In this document: positions 25,410-34,526 of the stretch, piece after piece
Numbering within the stretch: position 1 is the first letter of the stretch
Layout of the letters: each line of letters opens with the position of its first letter
NCBI RefSeq assembly: GCF_000725885.1
Contig: NZ_JODR01000018.1
Location: 124,001 to 188,000, forward strand
DNA length: 64,000 nt
Origin: Streptomyces albus subsp. albus
Lineage (GTDB): Bacteria > Actinomycetota > Actinomycetes > Streptomycetales > Streptomycetaceae
Reading direction: 5' to 3'
Program-made: the position numbers and the translations under genes
Notes under the pieces: model-generated
The model's input: the letters and a program-made list of their open reading frames with translations, nothing else
Databases searched by the model: none
What the model was told of the DNA's origin: nothing

Positions 25410-26104
25410 CGTGCCCTATCCAGAAGGACAAACGGCGTGAGCCTCGGTGACGTCTGACGAAGACGGGCCGGCGAACGTACGGTCATCAGGGGCGCTTCGC
25501 CCAGTCGGCAGTGAGCGGTCAGCCGGCCGTGTACGGCGCTGCGGCTCGTGCGCGGGCGGCAGCAGCCCGGCGCCTGACCGCCCGGTCGCTTCAGAAGCGG
25601 CGCCGAGGCCGCATGAGGTGACCTCGGGCGCCGCTTCGCCTGTACGGCCCCGCGCTCACACGAGGAGGCCCGTGGCCGGTCACGCGGCCTGGCCGGGTGC
25701 CTTGCTGCTCCGGCTGTTTGCCGGGGGCCGCTGACCGTCCGCCCGGAACGCCCGCAACGACTGGATGCCCGTCACCGGATCGATCACCGGACCGTCGTTC
25801 CCCGGACACCCGGCATCCGCCGCCGCGGCGGCGCTTCGCAGCTGCCTCCAGCCAAGGAGCACAGAGTCTCCTGGACGACCTCCCCGGCCGGCAGATGCCG
25901 CTCCTCGCGGTCCGTGGTATCGGCCGTAGACTCCGGCTCGTCAGGCTGGGGGAGAAGAACAGGCGCAGCTTCGCACGGTGACGAGCCGCTTGAACCGTGG
26001 ATACGCGGTCCGCCCAGCCGATGTCACAACCCGCCTCAGGCCCCAGACGACGCCAGCGGCGTCCTGCTGCCCCTCTGGTGTACCACGTACCACGGTCACG
26101 CCTC
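25410..26104. other. 695-bp stretch without a credible gene
   Basis: No frame here has both a family match and a ribosome binding site. It holds a strong hairpin at 25594-25637, a weak 6-bp-stem hairpin at 26049-26063 (GACGCC/GGCGTC) that may end the EssC operon, and a minus-strand stretch near 25730-25830 reading GPVIDPVTGIQSLRAF, which looks protein-like but is unrecognised. Base composition is less uniform than in flanking genes. It could be the scar of a recombination or a decayed gene. Confidence 0.5.
25594..25637. terminator. large hairpin, possible bidirectional terminator
   Basis: GAAGCGGCGCCGAGG at 25594-25608 pairs with 25622-25637 with one bulged base; the loop is 13 bases. It is the strongest inverted repeat in this gap, but it is 185 bp from the LysR stop, so a role other than termination is possible. 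Confidence 0.5.
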
Positions 26105-29100
26105 TCACTCGTCGGTCACCGCCTGTACGGGCATCATGTCGCCGTTGAGCACGAGCAGTCCGCGGCCGGTGACCCCCGCGGCGCCCGACCGGGGCAGCCG
26201 CACGTTGAACAGCTCCCCCTCGGTGTTGTTCTGCGGGGAGAGCAGCAGACCGCTGCGGGCCCGGCGGGCCTCCTTGACGAAACCGCGGTACTGCGAGACC
26301 AGGGAGTCGGCCGTACCGGCGGCCACCAGCCCGTGACCGCCGTCCACACCGCTGCGCACCACCGCCTCCAGCACCGCGTCCAGCGGAGTGTCGTACACCA
26401 GCTCCGCGTCGTCGACGACCACCGCGTACGGGCCGTGTGCCCCGGCCCGCTCCAGCAACTCCTGCAACGCGGCCGAGTCCGCGGTCTCCCGCACCCCGCC
26501 CACCACACCGGGCTCGCCCTCCAGCTCCCGCAGCGGCGACCGCTTCGGGGTGACGACGACCAGCGGCACCCCCGCGCGCAGCAGCGAACGGGCCGCCGCG
26601 CACACCGACGTGGAGCGGCCCGACTTGGGAGGGCCGGCGATCACGAAACCGGGGCCGTGCTGCACCAGGTCCACACCGACCGGCGCCAGCTCGTCCCCGC
26701 CCACGCCCACCAGCGCCCACAGCGGCGACGGCGGGACGAACTCCGCGTCCAGCGCCAGGGCCTCGGTGCTGGTGGCCCGTCCCGGCAGCGCGTCCACCCG
26801 CATGGGGCGCAGCGCCCGCGGCGGGCGCCCGTGCGCGGCCTCGGCGCGCTCGGCGATACGGCGGACCGCCGCAACCTGCGCCTGCCCGGAGGGGTCCGCG
26901 TCCAGCAGCGCGAGCTGGCTCTCCAGCACCCCGTCGTCGCCCGGCCGCAGCGCGCGGCCCGGCGGCAGATGGGAGGGGATGTCACGCGGGGTCATACCGG
27001 CCGTGGTGTAGTCGTTGGGATCGGCCAGCCGCAGGATGAGCCGGTCGCCGAACGACGAGGAGACGGTGCCCGACAGACCGCCGCGGCCCGCCGACATCAC
27101 CACCCGCAGCCCCACCGAGGGGCCCTCGCGGAACAGCTGCGTCATCCCGTCGATGAGCTTGCCGTAGTCGTACGACTCGAAGGCGGCCGTGTAGCTCTCC
27201 CAGCCGTCCAGCAGCAGCACCAGCCACGGCAGCCGCTCCTCGGGAGAGGCGGCCGACGCCCGCTGCTCGGCCACGTTCGCCGCGCCCGCCCGCGCCAGGA
27301 TCTGCTGCCGCCGGGAGATCTCCTGCTGGAGCCTGCCCAGCAGCCGGGTGAGCCGGTCGGTCTGCTCCCGGGTGACCACCGCGCCGCAGTGCGGCAGCAC
27401 GGACAGCGGCACCAGCGCGTTGGAACCGCAGTCCACCCCGTACAGGTGCACATCGCCCGGCGAGGCGAGATCGGCCAGCGAGGCGGCGATGGTGCGCAGC
27501 GCCGTGGAGCGGCCCGACCGGGGCCCGCCCACCAGCAGCAGATGGTCACCGTCCACCAGATCCAGCGCCAGCGCCCGGCGGGCCTGCCGCGCGGGCACGT
27601 CGGTGACACCGAACACGGCGGGCGGCACGTCACCCGGCCGGCCCGCCGGAGCGCTGGGCACCTCGGCGACCGTCACCAGATCCGGCAGCGGCTCCAGCCA
27701 CGGCCGGTACGGCTCGGGGCACTCCAGCAGCGCCGCGCTCTCCCGTACGGCCGCCACCAGCAGCGCCAGATCCGTCAGCGGATCGTCGTCGTCCCCGCCC
27801 GGCGGCTCGGGCCGGACGGGCACCGGCCGGCCCAGATCCGCCCACTCCACCGGCACGGCCCACGGCTCGCTCTCCGCGGCAGTGCTCTCCTGCGGGCGGC
27901 GCCCGCCCACCCGGCCCGACTGGAACGGCAGCAGCGAGGAAGCGCCCAGCCGCACTAGGGCCCGCCCCGGAGTGCTCTTGGAGACGAACGCGGCGTCCGG
28001 CGCGTCGATCACATCCTGGCTCTCGGCGTTGTCGGTCACCCGCAGCGCGATCCGCAGATTGGTGTTGGCACGGATCTCGGGGGAGACCACGCCACTGGGC
28101 CGCTGCGTGGCCAGGATCAGATGAATGCCCAGGGAACGGCCCCGCTGGGCGATGTTGACCAGGCCCGTGACGAAATCCGGCAGCTCCCGCGCCATCGAGG
28201 CGAACTCGTCCACCACGATCAGCAGCCGCGGCAGCGGAGGCAGTGACGGATCGCGGCGGCCGGCCAGCTCGTACGCCTCGATGTCCTTGGCGCCCACCGG
28301 CTCCAGCATCTCCTCCCGGCGGCGCACCTCCGCGCCGAGGGACACCAGGGCCCGCTCCACCAGATGGGTGTCCAGGTCGGTGACCATGCCGACCGTGTGC
28401 GGCAGCTGCTCGCACCCCTTGAAGGCCGCCCCGCCCTTGTAGTCGACCAGGACGAAGTTCATCGCGTCCGGCCGGTTGGCCACCGCCAGCGACGCCACCA
28501 GCGTCTGCAGCAGCTCCGACTTTCCCGACCCGGTGGTGCCCGCCACCAGACCGTGCGGGCCGTCCCGCACCAGGTCGATGGTGAACGGCCCGTCGAACGA
28601 GACGCCCACGACCGCCGCCGTCGACCGGCCGCCCGCCTTCCAGCGTGCCGCGATGTCCGCCGCGGACGGCGGCTCCAGCCCCAGCAGATCCAGCAGCCGG
28701 CAGGCGTCCGGAAGAGCGCCCGACTCCTTCTCGCTCACGTCCCGCACGGGCGCCATCGCACGGGACACCTCCTCGCACCAGCCGGGCGGCACACAGTCGG
28801 GGCGCACCGACCGTACGGGGGAGCCGCCGAACTGCGACACCTGCAAGAGCCCGAAGTGGTCCTCCTCCACCAGCGCCCGGCACTCCTCGGGCAGCAGTCC
28901 GCGGTCCGCGTCCAGACAGATCAGATGGATGCCGAACCGCGGCCCCTCCCGCAGCAGTTGCGTCAGACCGGGCAGCGCCCGCAGCCGACGGGAACCGTCG
29001 AGCACCACCAGCACCGACGGCCCGCGCCACTCCTGGTCGGCGCCCGGCGGGCGCTCCCCGGCGGCCTCCTGGCGGGCAGCCAGCAGGGCCAGCAGCTCGC

Positions 29101-30499
29101 TGATGCGCCGGGCCACGCTCTCCACATCGGTGCCCAGCAGCGCCACCGTGTTGTGCCCCTCGCGGCCCCGGGCGTGCGGCAGCCATCGCACCCACTCCCA
29201 GCACTCCCGGCCCGAGGCGTCCGTCAGCACGCAGACGCTCAGGTCCTTCGGCGAGTGCAGCACCGCCGCCTGCGCCACCAGCCAGCGCCCGATCGCACGG
29301 GGCAGTTGGCCGCGTCCGGCCACACCGAGGATGCCGTGGGTGCGCAGCGGGACGAAGACCGGCACATCACTCAGCACCCGCGGCTCGGCCCGGCGGTGCT
29401 CCTGCTGCTCCGGGTCGCTGACGGCCACCTCCGAGGGCAGCGCCCCGGTGCCCACGCGCAGCACGCCGTAGTCGTCGTCCTCCAGCCGCCGCTCCCACAG
29501 CCGCTGGCCGGGCCCGGTCGCGACGATGTACAGCTCCGCGGGGTCGGGGCAGGCCAGCCGCCGTGCCGCCGTCTCCTCGGCCATGGCCTTGCGGGCCTGG
29601 TACTCGATGGAGACCTTGTGCTGCTCCCACTCGCGGCGTTTGCGGCGGTGGGAGGTGCGGCCCTGCCGCCGGTCGTAGAAGTGGTTGGCGACCAGCGTGA
29701 CGGGGGTCAGCACCGCCATGATCAGGTAGATGGCGCTGCCCAGCAGCACCACCATCGCCACCGCGGCCAGCAGCGGGGCCAGCGCCACCGCCCACGGCAT
29801 CGGCCGGGTCTCCGCCTGCTTGGGCCGCGGCGGCAACTGGAACTGGGTCTTGCGGGCCGGTGGCCTGATCCGCGGCGGCCGGTTGTAGTCCAGCCCCGTC
29901 CCGTCCTTCGACGGCTTGAGCGCGCTGTCGGGAAACGTGGGCTCCCGCAGCTCGAACAGCGAGTGCCCGGCGGCCACGACACCGCGCCGGCGCCACGGCG
30001 TGGTGCCCTCCACCGGCCGCCCGTCCATCGTGACACCGCTGCCGAACGCCGGGCTGACCCGCACCCCGCCGTCCACGGCCACGTCGATCTCGAACGCCGA
30101 ACTGGGCAGGGTGCCGTCGGCCGGGCGCACCCACGCCTCCGGCCCGCTGCCGACCACCGCGACGCCCGGCCCCAGCCGGTACACCCGCCCGGCGTCCGGC
30201 CCGCCCACGACGCGTACCTCCACCAGGCCCTGCGCCTGCGGTACCGGACCGGCCCCCGGCGCACCCACCGACACCGTCGCCCCGTCCCGCACGGGGGAGT
30301 CCGCCAGCGGCAGCGTGGGATCGAGGGCGTACCCGCCCACGTGCAGCGCGGGCCCCGCGCCACCGGGCGGCGGGGCACCGCCCAGGTGCCGGGCGACCTC
30401 CTGCGCGACGCTGCCGACGGCGGCGTCGGCCTCCGCCTCCAGCAGCAGATCCGCCCGCCGCCCGCCCACGGCGTCGACAGCGGTCAACCGCAGTTCCAT
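26105..30499 (-). CDS. EssC/EccC-type type VII secretion ATPase with FHA domain
   Basis: The 1464-aa protein starts with a ubiquitin-like region (about 1-75), then an FHA-like domain (about 85-185), then a basic linker, two membrane helices (about 232-275) and three tandem FtsK/SpoIIIE ATPase domains. Their Walker A loops are GTTGSGKSE (about 658), GGPRSGRST (about 994) and GPPKSGRST (about 1293); the first has a full Walker B (LLIVVDEF). Such ATPases drive export of WXG100 proteins. One-chain proteins with N-terminal FHA resemble Firmicutes EssC more than mycobacterial EccC, which lacks FHA. It ends an eight-gene operon and lies 21 bp after a WXG100 gene. No EccB, EccD, EccE or mycosin gene is in the window. 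Confidence 0.88.
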   Translation of the reverse strand: MELRLTAVDAVGGRRADLLLEAEADAAVGSVAQEVARHLGGAPPPGGAGPALHVGGYALDPTLPLADSPVRDGATVSVGAPGAGPVPQAQGLVEVRVVGGPDAGRVYRLGPGVAVVGSGPEAWVRPADGTLPSSAFEIDVAVDGGVRVSPAFGSGVTMDGRPVEGTTPWRRRGVVAAGHSLFELREPTFPDSALKPSKDGTGLDYNRPPRIRPPARKTQFQLPPRPKQAETRPMPWAVALAPLLAAVAMVVLLGSAIYLIMAVLTPVTLVANHFYDRRQGRTSHRRKRREWEQHKVSIEYQARKAMAEETAARRLACPDPAELYIVATGPGQRLWERRLEDDDYGVLRVGTGALPSEVAVSDPEQQEHRRAEPRVLSDVPVFVPLRTHGILGVAGRGQLPRAIGRWLVAQAAVLHSPKDLSVCVLTDASGRECWEWVRWLPHARGREGHNTVALLGTDVESVARRISELLALLAARQEAAGERPPGADQEWRGPSVLVVLDGSRRLRALPGLTQLLREGPRFGIHLICLDADRGLLPEECRALVEEDHFGLLQVSQFGGSPVRSVRPDCVPPGWCEEVSRAMAPVRDVSEKESGALPDACRLLDLLGLEPPSAADIAARWKAGGRSTAAVVGVSFDGPFTIDLVRDGPHGLVAGTTGSGKSELLQTLVASLAVANRPDAMNFVLVDYKGGAAFKGCEQLPHTVGMVTDLDTHLVERALVSLGAEVRRREEMLEPVGAKDIEAYELAGRRDPSLPPLPRLLIVVDEFASMARELPDFVTGLVNIAQRGRSLGIHLILATQRPSGVVSPEIRANTNLRIALRVTDNAESQDVIDAPDAAFVSKSTPGRALVRLGASSLLPFQSGRVGGRRPQESTAAESEPWAVPVEWADLGRPVPVRPEPPGGDDDDPLTDLALLVAAVRESAALLECPEPYRPWLEPLPDLVTVAEVPSAPAGRPGDVPPAVFGVTDVPARQARRALALDLVDGDHLLLVGGPRSGRSTALRTIAASLADLASPGDVHLYGVDCGSNALVPLSVLPHCGAVVTREQTDRLTRLLGRLQQEISRRQQILARAGAANVAEQRASAASPEERLPWLVLLLDGWESYTAAFESYDYGKLIDGMTQLFREGPSVGLRVVMSAGRGGLSGTVSSSFGDRLILRLADPNDYTTAGMTPRDIPSHLPPGRALRPGDDGVLESQLALLDADPSGQAQVAAVRRIAERAEAAHGRPPRALRPMRVDALPGRATSTEALALDAEFVPPSPLWALVGVGGDELAPVGVDLVQHGPGFVIAGPPKSGRSTSVCAAARSLLRAGVPLVVVTPKRSPLRELEGEPGVVGGVRETADSAALQELLERAGAHGPYAVVVDDAELVYDTPLDAVLEAVVRSGVDGGHGLVAAGTADSLVSQYRGFVKEARRARSGLLLSPQNNTEGELFNVRLPRSGAAGVTGRGLLVLNGDMMPVQAVTDE

Positions 30500-30520
30500 G
30501 TGCGCCCCCGCTCGGCCTGT

Positions 30521-30781
30521 CTACTTCGGGTTTTCCGGTTTGTTTTCCTGCTGTGCCTTGGTGATGAGCCGCTGTTCCTCCGCGGGGTAGGAGTTGAAGA
30601 GATAGTTCAGCGAGCCCATGCGGCCCTGGAAGTCACCGCCCCACCGGTCCGCTGTGGGGCCCACCCAGGTCTGGGCGCCCATCAGATCGGTCACTCTCTT
30701 CATCGCGGTGCGGATGTTGCCGACCGCGGTCTCGATCTTCGCCATGTCCTGCTTGCACAGTTCGGCTTCGTGCTGGCCCAT
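30521..30781 (-). CDS. WXG100 (ESAT-6-like) protein
   Basis: An 86-aa protein with the W-V-G turn in TWVGPTADRWGGDF and amphipathic helices on both sides (DMAKIETAVGNIRTAMKRV before, SLNYLFNSYPAEEQRLITKA after). It has no signal peptide. The ATG follows GAAGGGAAGGGC. The upstream gene encodes a large protein that also has a W-E-G segment, and the downstream gene is the secretion ATPase, so this is the best candidate for its direct substrate or for the partner of the large protein. It differs clearly from the other WXG100 protein at 23.3 kb. Confidence 0.88.
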   Translation of the reverse strand: MGQHEAELCKQDMAKIETAVGNIRTAMKRVTDLMGAQTWVGPTADRWGGDFQGRMGSLNYLFNSYPAEEQRLITKAQQENKPENPK

Positions 30782-30816
30782 GCCCTTCCCTTCGTCCCCC
30801 TCCGCCGGATCCGATG

Positions 30817-32835
30817 TCAGCGGGCGCTGTTGCCGCGGTCGAAAGCGGTCCGCATGCCGTCGTCGAACCGGTCCAGTTGGCCGCCCTGCTGGCGGGCCAC
30901 CTGCTGCCACCAGCTGTTGAAGTCCGTCAGATCGCCCGGCGTCTTGAGGGAGATCTGTCCGTTCGCCCATTCCGGGTGGCCCTCGGGCGGCTTGATCTTC
31001 CCGCCGAGCAGCAGGCCCCTCATCAGCGGCAGCCGCATGGCCGACCGGTCGTCGTAGAACTTGATGTCCGCCGCCTCCTGGTACTTCTGGGCGTTGTCCA
31101 CGGAGAAGCTGTCCTTGATGGCGGGCAGTGCCCCGGCGATGGCAGTCTGCACCCATTCGCCCTGCACCGGGATGCCGGGGATCGCGGTGACGGCGGCGCC
31201 GAGCGAGTCGACCCACAGCACCGTCTTCTTGTTCGCCTCGTCCTTCAGTTTCTCCGCGTCGAGCCCGACCTGGTGACCGGCCGCGGTGACCTCTCCCTGG
31301 AGTTCGGCCAGGTTCTCCATGTACGTCCCCGCCTCGGGAGAGTCCATTCCCCGTGCGGCGGTCAGCGAGACCTGCGCGTTGACGGCGTTGACGACGTTCC
31401 CGGCATCGTCCTTGTTCTGCATGATCATGCTGAGGAAGTTCAGTGCCGTCTGGTGCCCCACGATGAGCCTGCCGGCGTTGTCCTTCCCCGTCGCGGCGGC
31501 TGCGGCCTGGTCCTTGGGCATGCCGTGCGACTCGGCGAAGTCCGGCACATACGTGGCGAAAACCTGTGCGAGTGCGCGCGTGATGCCGGCGGGCACCGGA
31601 TACTGCGTCTTCTGGTACTCGTTCTTGCCCTTCTCCGCGCCGTACTCCGCGGCACCGGCGTTGATGACGTTGGCAGCCGCCTCCGCCGACTGCTCCGGAT
31701 GCCCCTTGCGGTCCGTCGTTGCCGCGATGATGACGGCCGCCGGCCACTGTGCGTCGTTGAACGACTGCGGGCCCGGAGTGTGCCATTTGTCGTTGACGAG
31801 CGCCTTGGCGTGGCGAGCGCCGTCCGGACCGGTCAGCAACTGCCGGGAGGCGTCCGCGTTCTCGCCGACCCGCTGCATGAGGATGAGCGAGGGATCGTTC
31901 GCGGCGATGCCCCGGATGCGGACGGCCGCGTCGCCGGAGCCCACCGACAGATACGACACGTTCAGCCCCAGACTCTCGTACCAGGGGTTGTCGCCCTCCA
32001 CATAGCCGCCCGGCACATAGCCGCCGATGTTCATGCTCGGGGGAGAGTAGTCGGGCCGCATCTGCTGCTTGGACCGCCAGTCCAGCATCGCTCCCCCCAC
32101 GGAGGAGAGCACCTTCGCGTCCCACTTGTCGCCCTTGGGGCCGTATTTGAACAGCATGGCGACCGACCACATGTCGCCGCCCTTGGGCTTGGTCAGCGCC
32201 TCCAGATACGTCGGCGACAACTTGATCTTGCCCTGCTCGGCGAGGCTCGTCGCCGCCTGCACCGCTTGCCCGAAGCGGGCGAGGATCTGCTCAGACTCCT
32301 GGGACAGCACGGCCTCTCCGTGCGTGCCGTCCTGGGTGTGCAGAAAACGCGCCGCGCGGGCCGACGCCTCCAGCCCGCCCGCGTTCATGAACGCCTGGAG
32401 AAAAGCGGGGTCGTTCGCATGGTCCGCCAACGACTGCGACAGCATGCGCAGGGTCGTGCGCGACTGAGGACTGTCGGGGTTGTTCAGCGCGGCCAGCAGG
32501 CTCCGTGCCTCCTGCGCCCCCTCCTGCGCCGTGTCGATACGTGAGACGTCCCACGGAATGTTGACCCAGTTGGGCGGCAGCGGACTGTTCACGGGCCCGA
32601 TCCGGGGCTGGAGCAGCACGTTGTAGGCGAAATCCGCGCGCAGGGCCATGCTGCGCGCATCGTCACGCACCTGCGCCGCCTGCTGCGTCAGTACACCCTG
32701 TCCGAGTGTCCCCTCCCACTTGGTGAACAGGTCACGGATGGTCTTGCCCTCCCTGTCGAGCGTGTCTGCCAGCCCCTGCAAGGCATTGGCCAGATCACGC
32801 AGCCGGTACGGGTCGACCCCGCTGAAGTCGTTCAT
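30817..32835 (-). CDS. large T7SS-associated protein with WXG-like N-terminus
   Basis: A 672-aa protein of no family I can name with certainty. The first 95 residues are helical and carry W40-E-G in LFTKWEGTLGQG, like a fused WXG/LXG targeting domain. The rest is mostly alpha-helical and hydrophilic, with an Ala-rich middle and a hydrophobic stretch near residue 560 (VTAIPGIPVQGEWVQTAIAG). There is no signal peptide or cysteine-rich region. The ATG follows GGAAGGA. The gene precedes the WXG100 and EssC-type ATPase genes with short gaps (35 and 21 bp). It is probably a secreted substrate; no toxin motif is recognisable at the C-terminus. Confidence 0.75.
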   Translation of the reverse strand: MNDFSGVDPYRLRDLANALQGLADTLDREGKTIRDLFTKWEGTLGQGVLTQQAAQVRDDARSMALRADFAYNVLLQPRIGPVNSPLPPNWVNIPWDVSRIDTAQEGAQEARSLLAALNNPDSPQSRTTLRMLSQSLADHANDPAFLQAFMNAGGLEASARAARFLHTQDGTHGEAVLSQESEQILARFGQAVQAATSLAEQGKIKLSPTYLEALTKPKGGDMWSVAMLFKYGPKGDKWDAKVLSSVGGAMLDWRSKQQMRPDYSPPSMNIGGYVPGGYVEGDNPWYESLGLNVSYLSVGSGDAAVRIRGIAANDPSLILMQRVGENADASRQLLTGPDGARHAKALVNDKWHTPGPQSFNDAQWPAAVIIAATTDRKGHPEQSAEAAANVINAGAAEYGAEKGKNEYQKTQYPVPAGITRALAQVFATYVPDFAESHGMPKDQAAAAATGKDNAGRLIVGHQTALNFLSMIMQNKDDAGNVVNAVNAQVSLTAARGMDSPEAGTYMENLAELQGEVTAAGHQVGLDAEKLKDEANKKTVLWVDSLGAAVTAIPGIPVQGEWVQTAIAGALPAIKDSFSVDNAQKYQEAADIKFYDDRSAMRLPLMRGLLLGGKIKPPEGHPEWANGQISLKTPGDLTDFNSWWQQVARQQGGQLDRFDDGMRTAFDRGNSAR

Positions 32836-32963
32836 TCCTTCCGCTCCCCCCGATGACGGCGGCCACCGCACCGTGCGGCCGGCCCCGGGCCGCCCGCCGT
32901 TCGCACGACGCTCCTACCACACACGCATGTTCAAGACGCTCGACGCTCCCGCGGCGTTCCCGC

Positions 32964-34526
32964 TCAGTCCTGCCGCTCCCCCTTGTCGCACACCGACTCC
33001 GCCGACGCCAGCCCGACGCTGCCGTCGGCCGTCTGGACGAGGGAGGTCACCACATAGCAGGAACCCGGCTCGACAGGCGGTGAGGAGAAGACGACGGTCG
33101 GCTCGTCGGCGTTGGTGTTCTTGACCTTGACGGTGCGGCCGTCGGCGGACTGTGCCGTGATGGCGTACCCGTACACCGGCTGAGGCTTCTTCGGGGCGTC
33201 CCAGACCACCTGCACCTGCTGTCCGACGCGGGTGACCTTCACGTTCTGCGCCTGGAAGTCGGGAACCTGCCCCTTGGGCAGCGGGTGGGCCGAGCCGGCG
33301 GGACGCTTGGACGGGCCGTCCGCCGCGGGCTCCCCGCCCCCGCCCGCCGCCCGCACCAGGAAGAGCGCCGCCCCCGCACCGGCCACCAGCAGCAGGGCGC
33401 CGCACGCGGCCAGCACCCGGTTGCGGACCCGGCGGCGACGGGCGACGGCCTCGGGCGAGTCCGGATCGTCGTCCACCACGGGCGGCGGCTCCGTCAGCGC
33501 GTCGTCGGCCGGGTCCCAGCCGGGCAGCGGCACCGCCGGTTCGGCCTCCGGCTGGAGGTCGGGCACCTGCGCGGCGCGGCTGACGGGAAGCAGGGACCGC
33601 AGCACCTCGTGGACCTCGGTCAGCGGAGGGCGGCCCTCCGCGTGCGGGGCCGTCATCCGGTGCAGCAGCGCGAACAGCGGCTCCGGGACGTCCCCGCGCG
33701 GCGGACGCGGCAGGCCGCCTGTCATGACGGCCTCGTACAGGGCGGCACCGCCCTGGCGCACCGCTGATTCACGGGCCGGCGCCCCCGCCAGCAGCGCGAA
33801 CAGCGTGGCACCGAGCGCGTACACGTCGGCGGCCGGGCCCGGCGCCTCCCAGCCGAACAACTCCCGCGCCGCGTACGCCGGGTCGAACACCGCCCCCTGG
33901 GAGGGCGCCGCACGCTGCACCACCCTGCCGAGCGCGTGCCCGGCCAGCAGCGGGCCGCGCGCATCGTGGTGGAGGACGTTCGCCGGGCGCACATCCAGGT
34001 GGAGCACGCCGCGCCGGTGCGCCGAGTGCAGCGCCAGGGCCAGCCGCACGCCGACGACCAGCACGTCCTCCACGGGGAACGGCCCGCCGGCGGCAAGCCG
34101 GTCCTGCGCCGAGCCCCCACGGCAGAGATCCTCCACCACATACGGCTGCCCGGCGGAGGTGAAACCCGCGTCCCGGACGGTCACCGCGCACGGGTGCCTG
34201 GCCGCCGCTCCTGCCGCCAGCAGTTCGGAGTGCGCGGCCAGACGGCGCGCGGGATCGTCCACGGTGGGCGGCAGCACCCTGACGGCCACCTCCCGGCCAC
34301 TGGAGGTCTCCCGGCACTGCACGACGGTGCCACGCGGGCCCGCCGACAGCACGCGTCCCGGCTCGTAACCGTCCGGCAGCACGGGGACGGCACCCGGCGC
34401 GCGGCCCGGTGCGGCAGCGGGCGGGGCGCCGTTCCAGGGGTGCGGACCGGGCACGTGCAGGGGCGCGGCTGGGGTAGCCGCACCGGCCGTCCCCTCGGCA
34501 GGGCCCCAACTGGGCGTCACATTCAC
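32964..34526 (-). CDS. pseudokinase membrane protein with extracellular fibronectin type III domain
   Basis: The 520-aa protein has a proline-rich N-terminus, a kinase-like domain (about 50-300), a membrane segment at about 373-395 (VLAACGALLLVAGAGAALFL) and a C-terminal FN3 domain (about 430-510: VTRVGQQVQVVWDAPKK, YGYAITAQSADG). Key kinase residues are lost: the ATP lysine is arginine in VAVRVLPP, HRDLKPSN is HLDVRPAN, and DFG is missing (LLAGHALG). It may bind nucleotide or a partner but should not phosphorylate. Its ATG overlaps the stop of the transglutaminase-fold gene by four bases (ATGA). Its natural partner could be the FHA domain of the secretion ATPase, which is inferred from context only. 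Confidence 0.8.
   Translation of the reverse strand: MNVTPSWGPAEGTAGAATPAAPLHVPGPHPWNGAPPAAAPGRAPGAVPVLPDGYEPGRVLSAGPRGTVVQCRETSSGREVAVRVLPPTVDDPARRLAAHSELLAAGAAARHPCAVTVRDAGFTSAGQPYVVEDLCRGGSAQDRLAAGGPFPVEDVLVVGVRLALALHSAHRRGVLHLDVRPANVLHHDARGPLLAGHALGRVVQRAAPSQGAVFDPAYAARELFGWEAPGPAADVYALGATLFALLAGAPARESAVRQGGAALYEAVMTGGLPRPPRGDVPEPLFALLHRMTAPHAEGRPPLTEVHEVLRSLLPVSRAAQVPDLQPEAEPAVPLPGWDPADDALTEPPPVVDDDPDSPEAVARRRRVRNRVLAACGALLLVAGAGAALFLVRAAGGGGEPAADGPSKRPAGSAHPLPKGQVPDFQAQNVKVTRVGQQVQVVWDAPKKPQPVYGYAITAQSADGRTVKVKNTNADEPTVVFSSPPVEPGSCYVVTSLVQTADGSVGLASAESVCDKGERQD

Noticed and set aside
25447..25734. A 95-codon plus-strand frame after the LysR gene
   Set aside because: It lacks a ribosome binding site, reads as Arg/Pro/Ser/Ala-rich shadow sequence and is crossed by the large hairpin.
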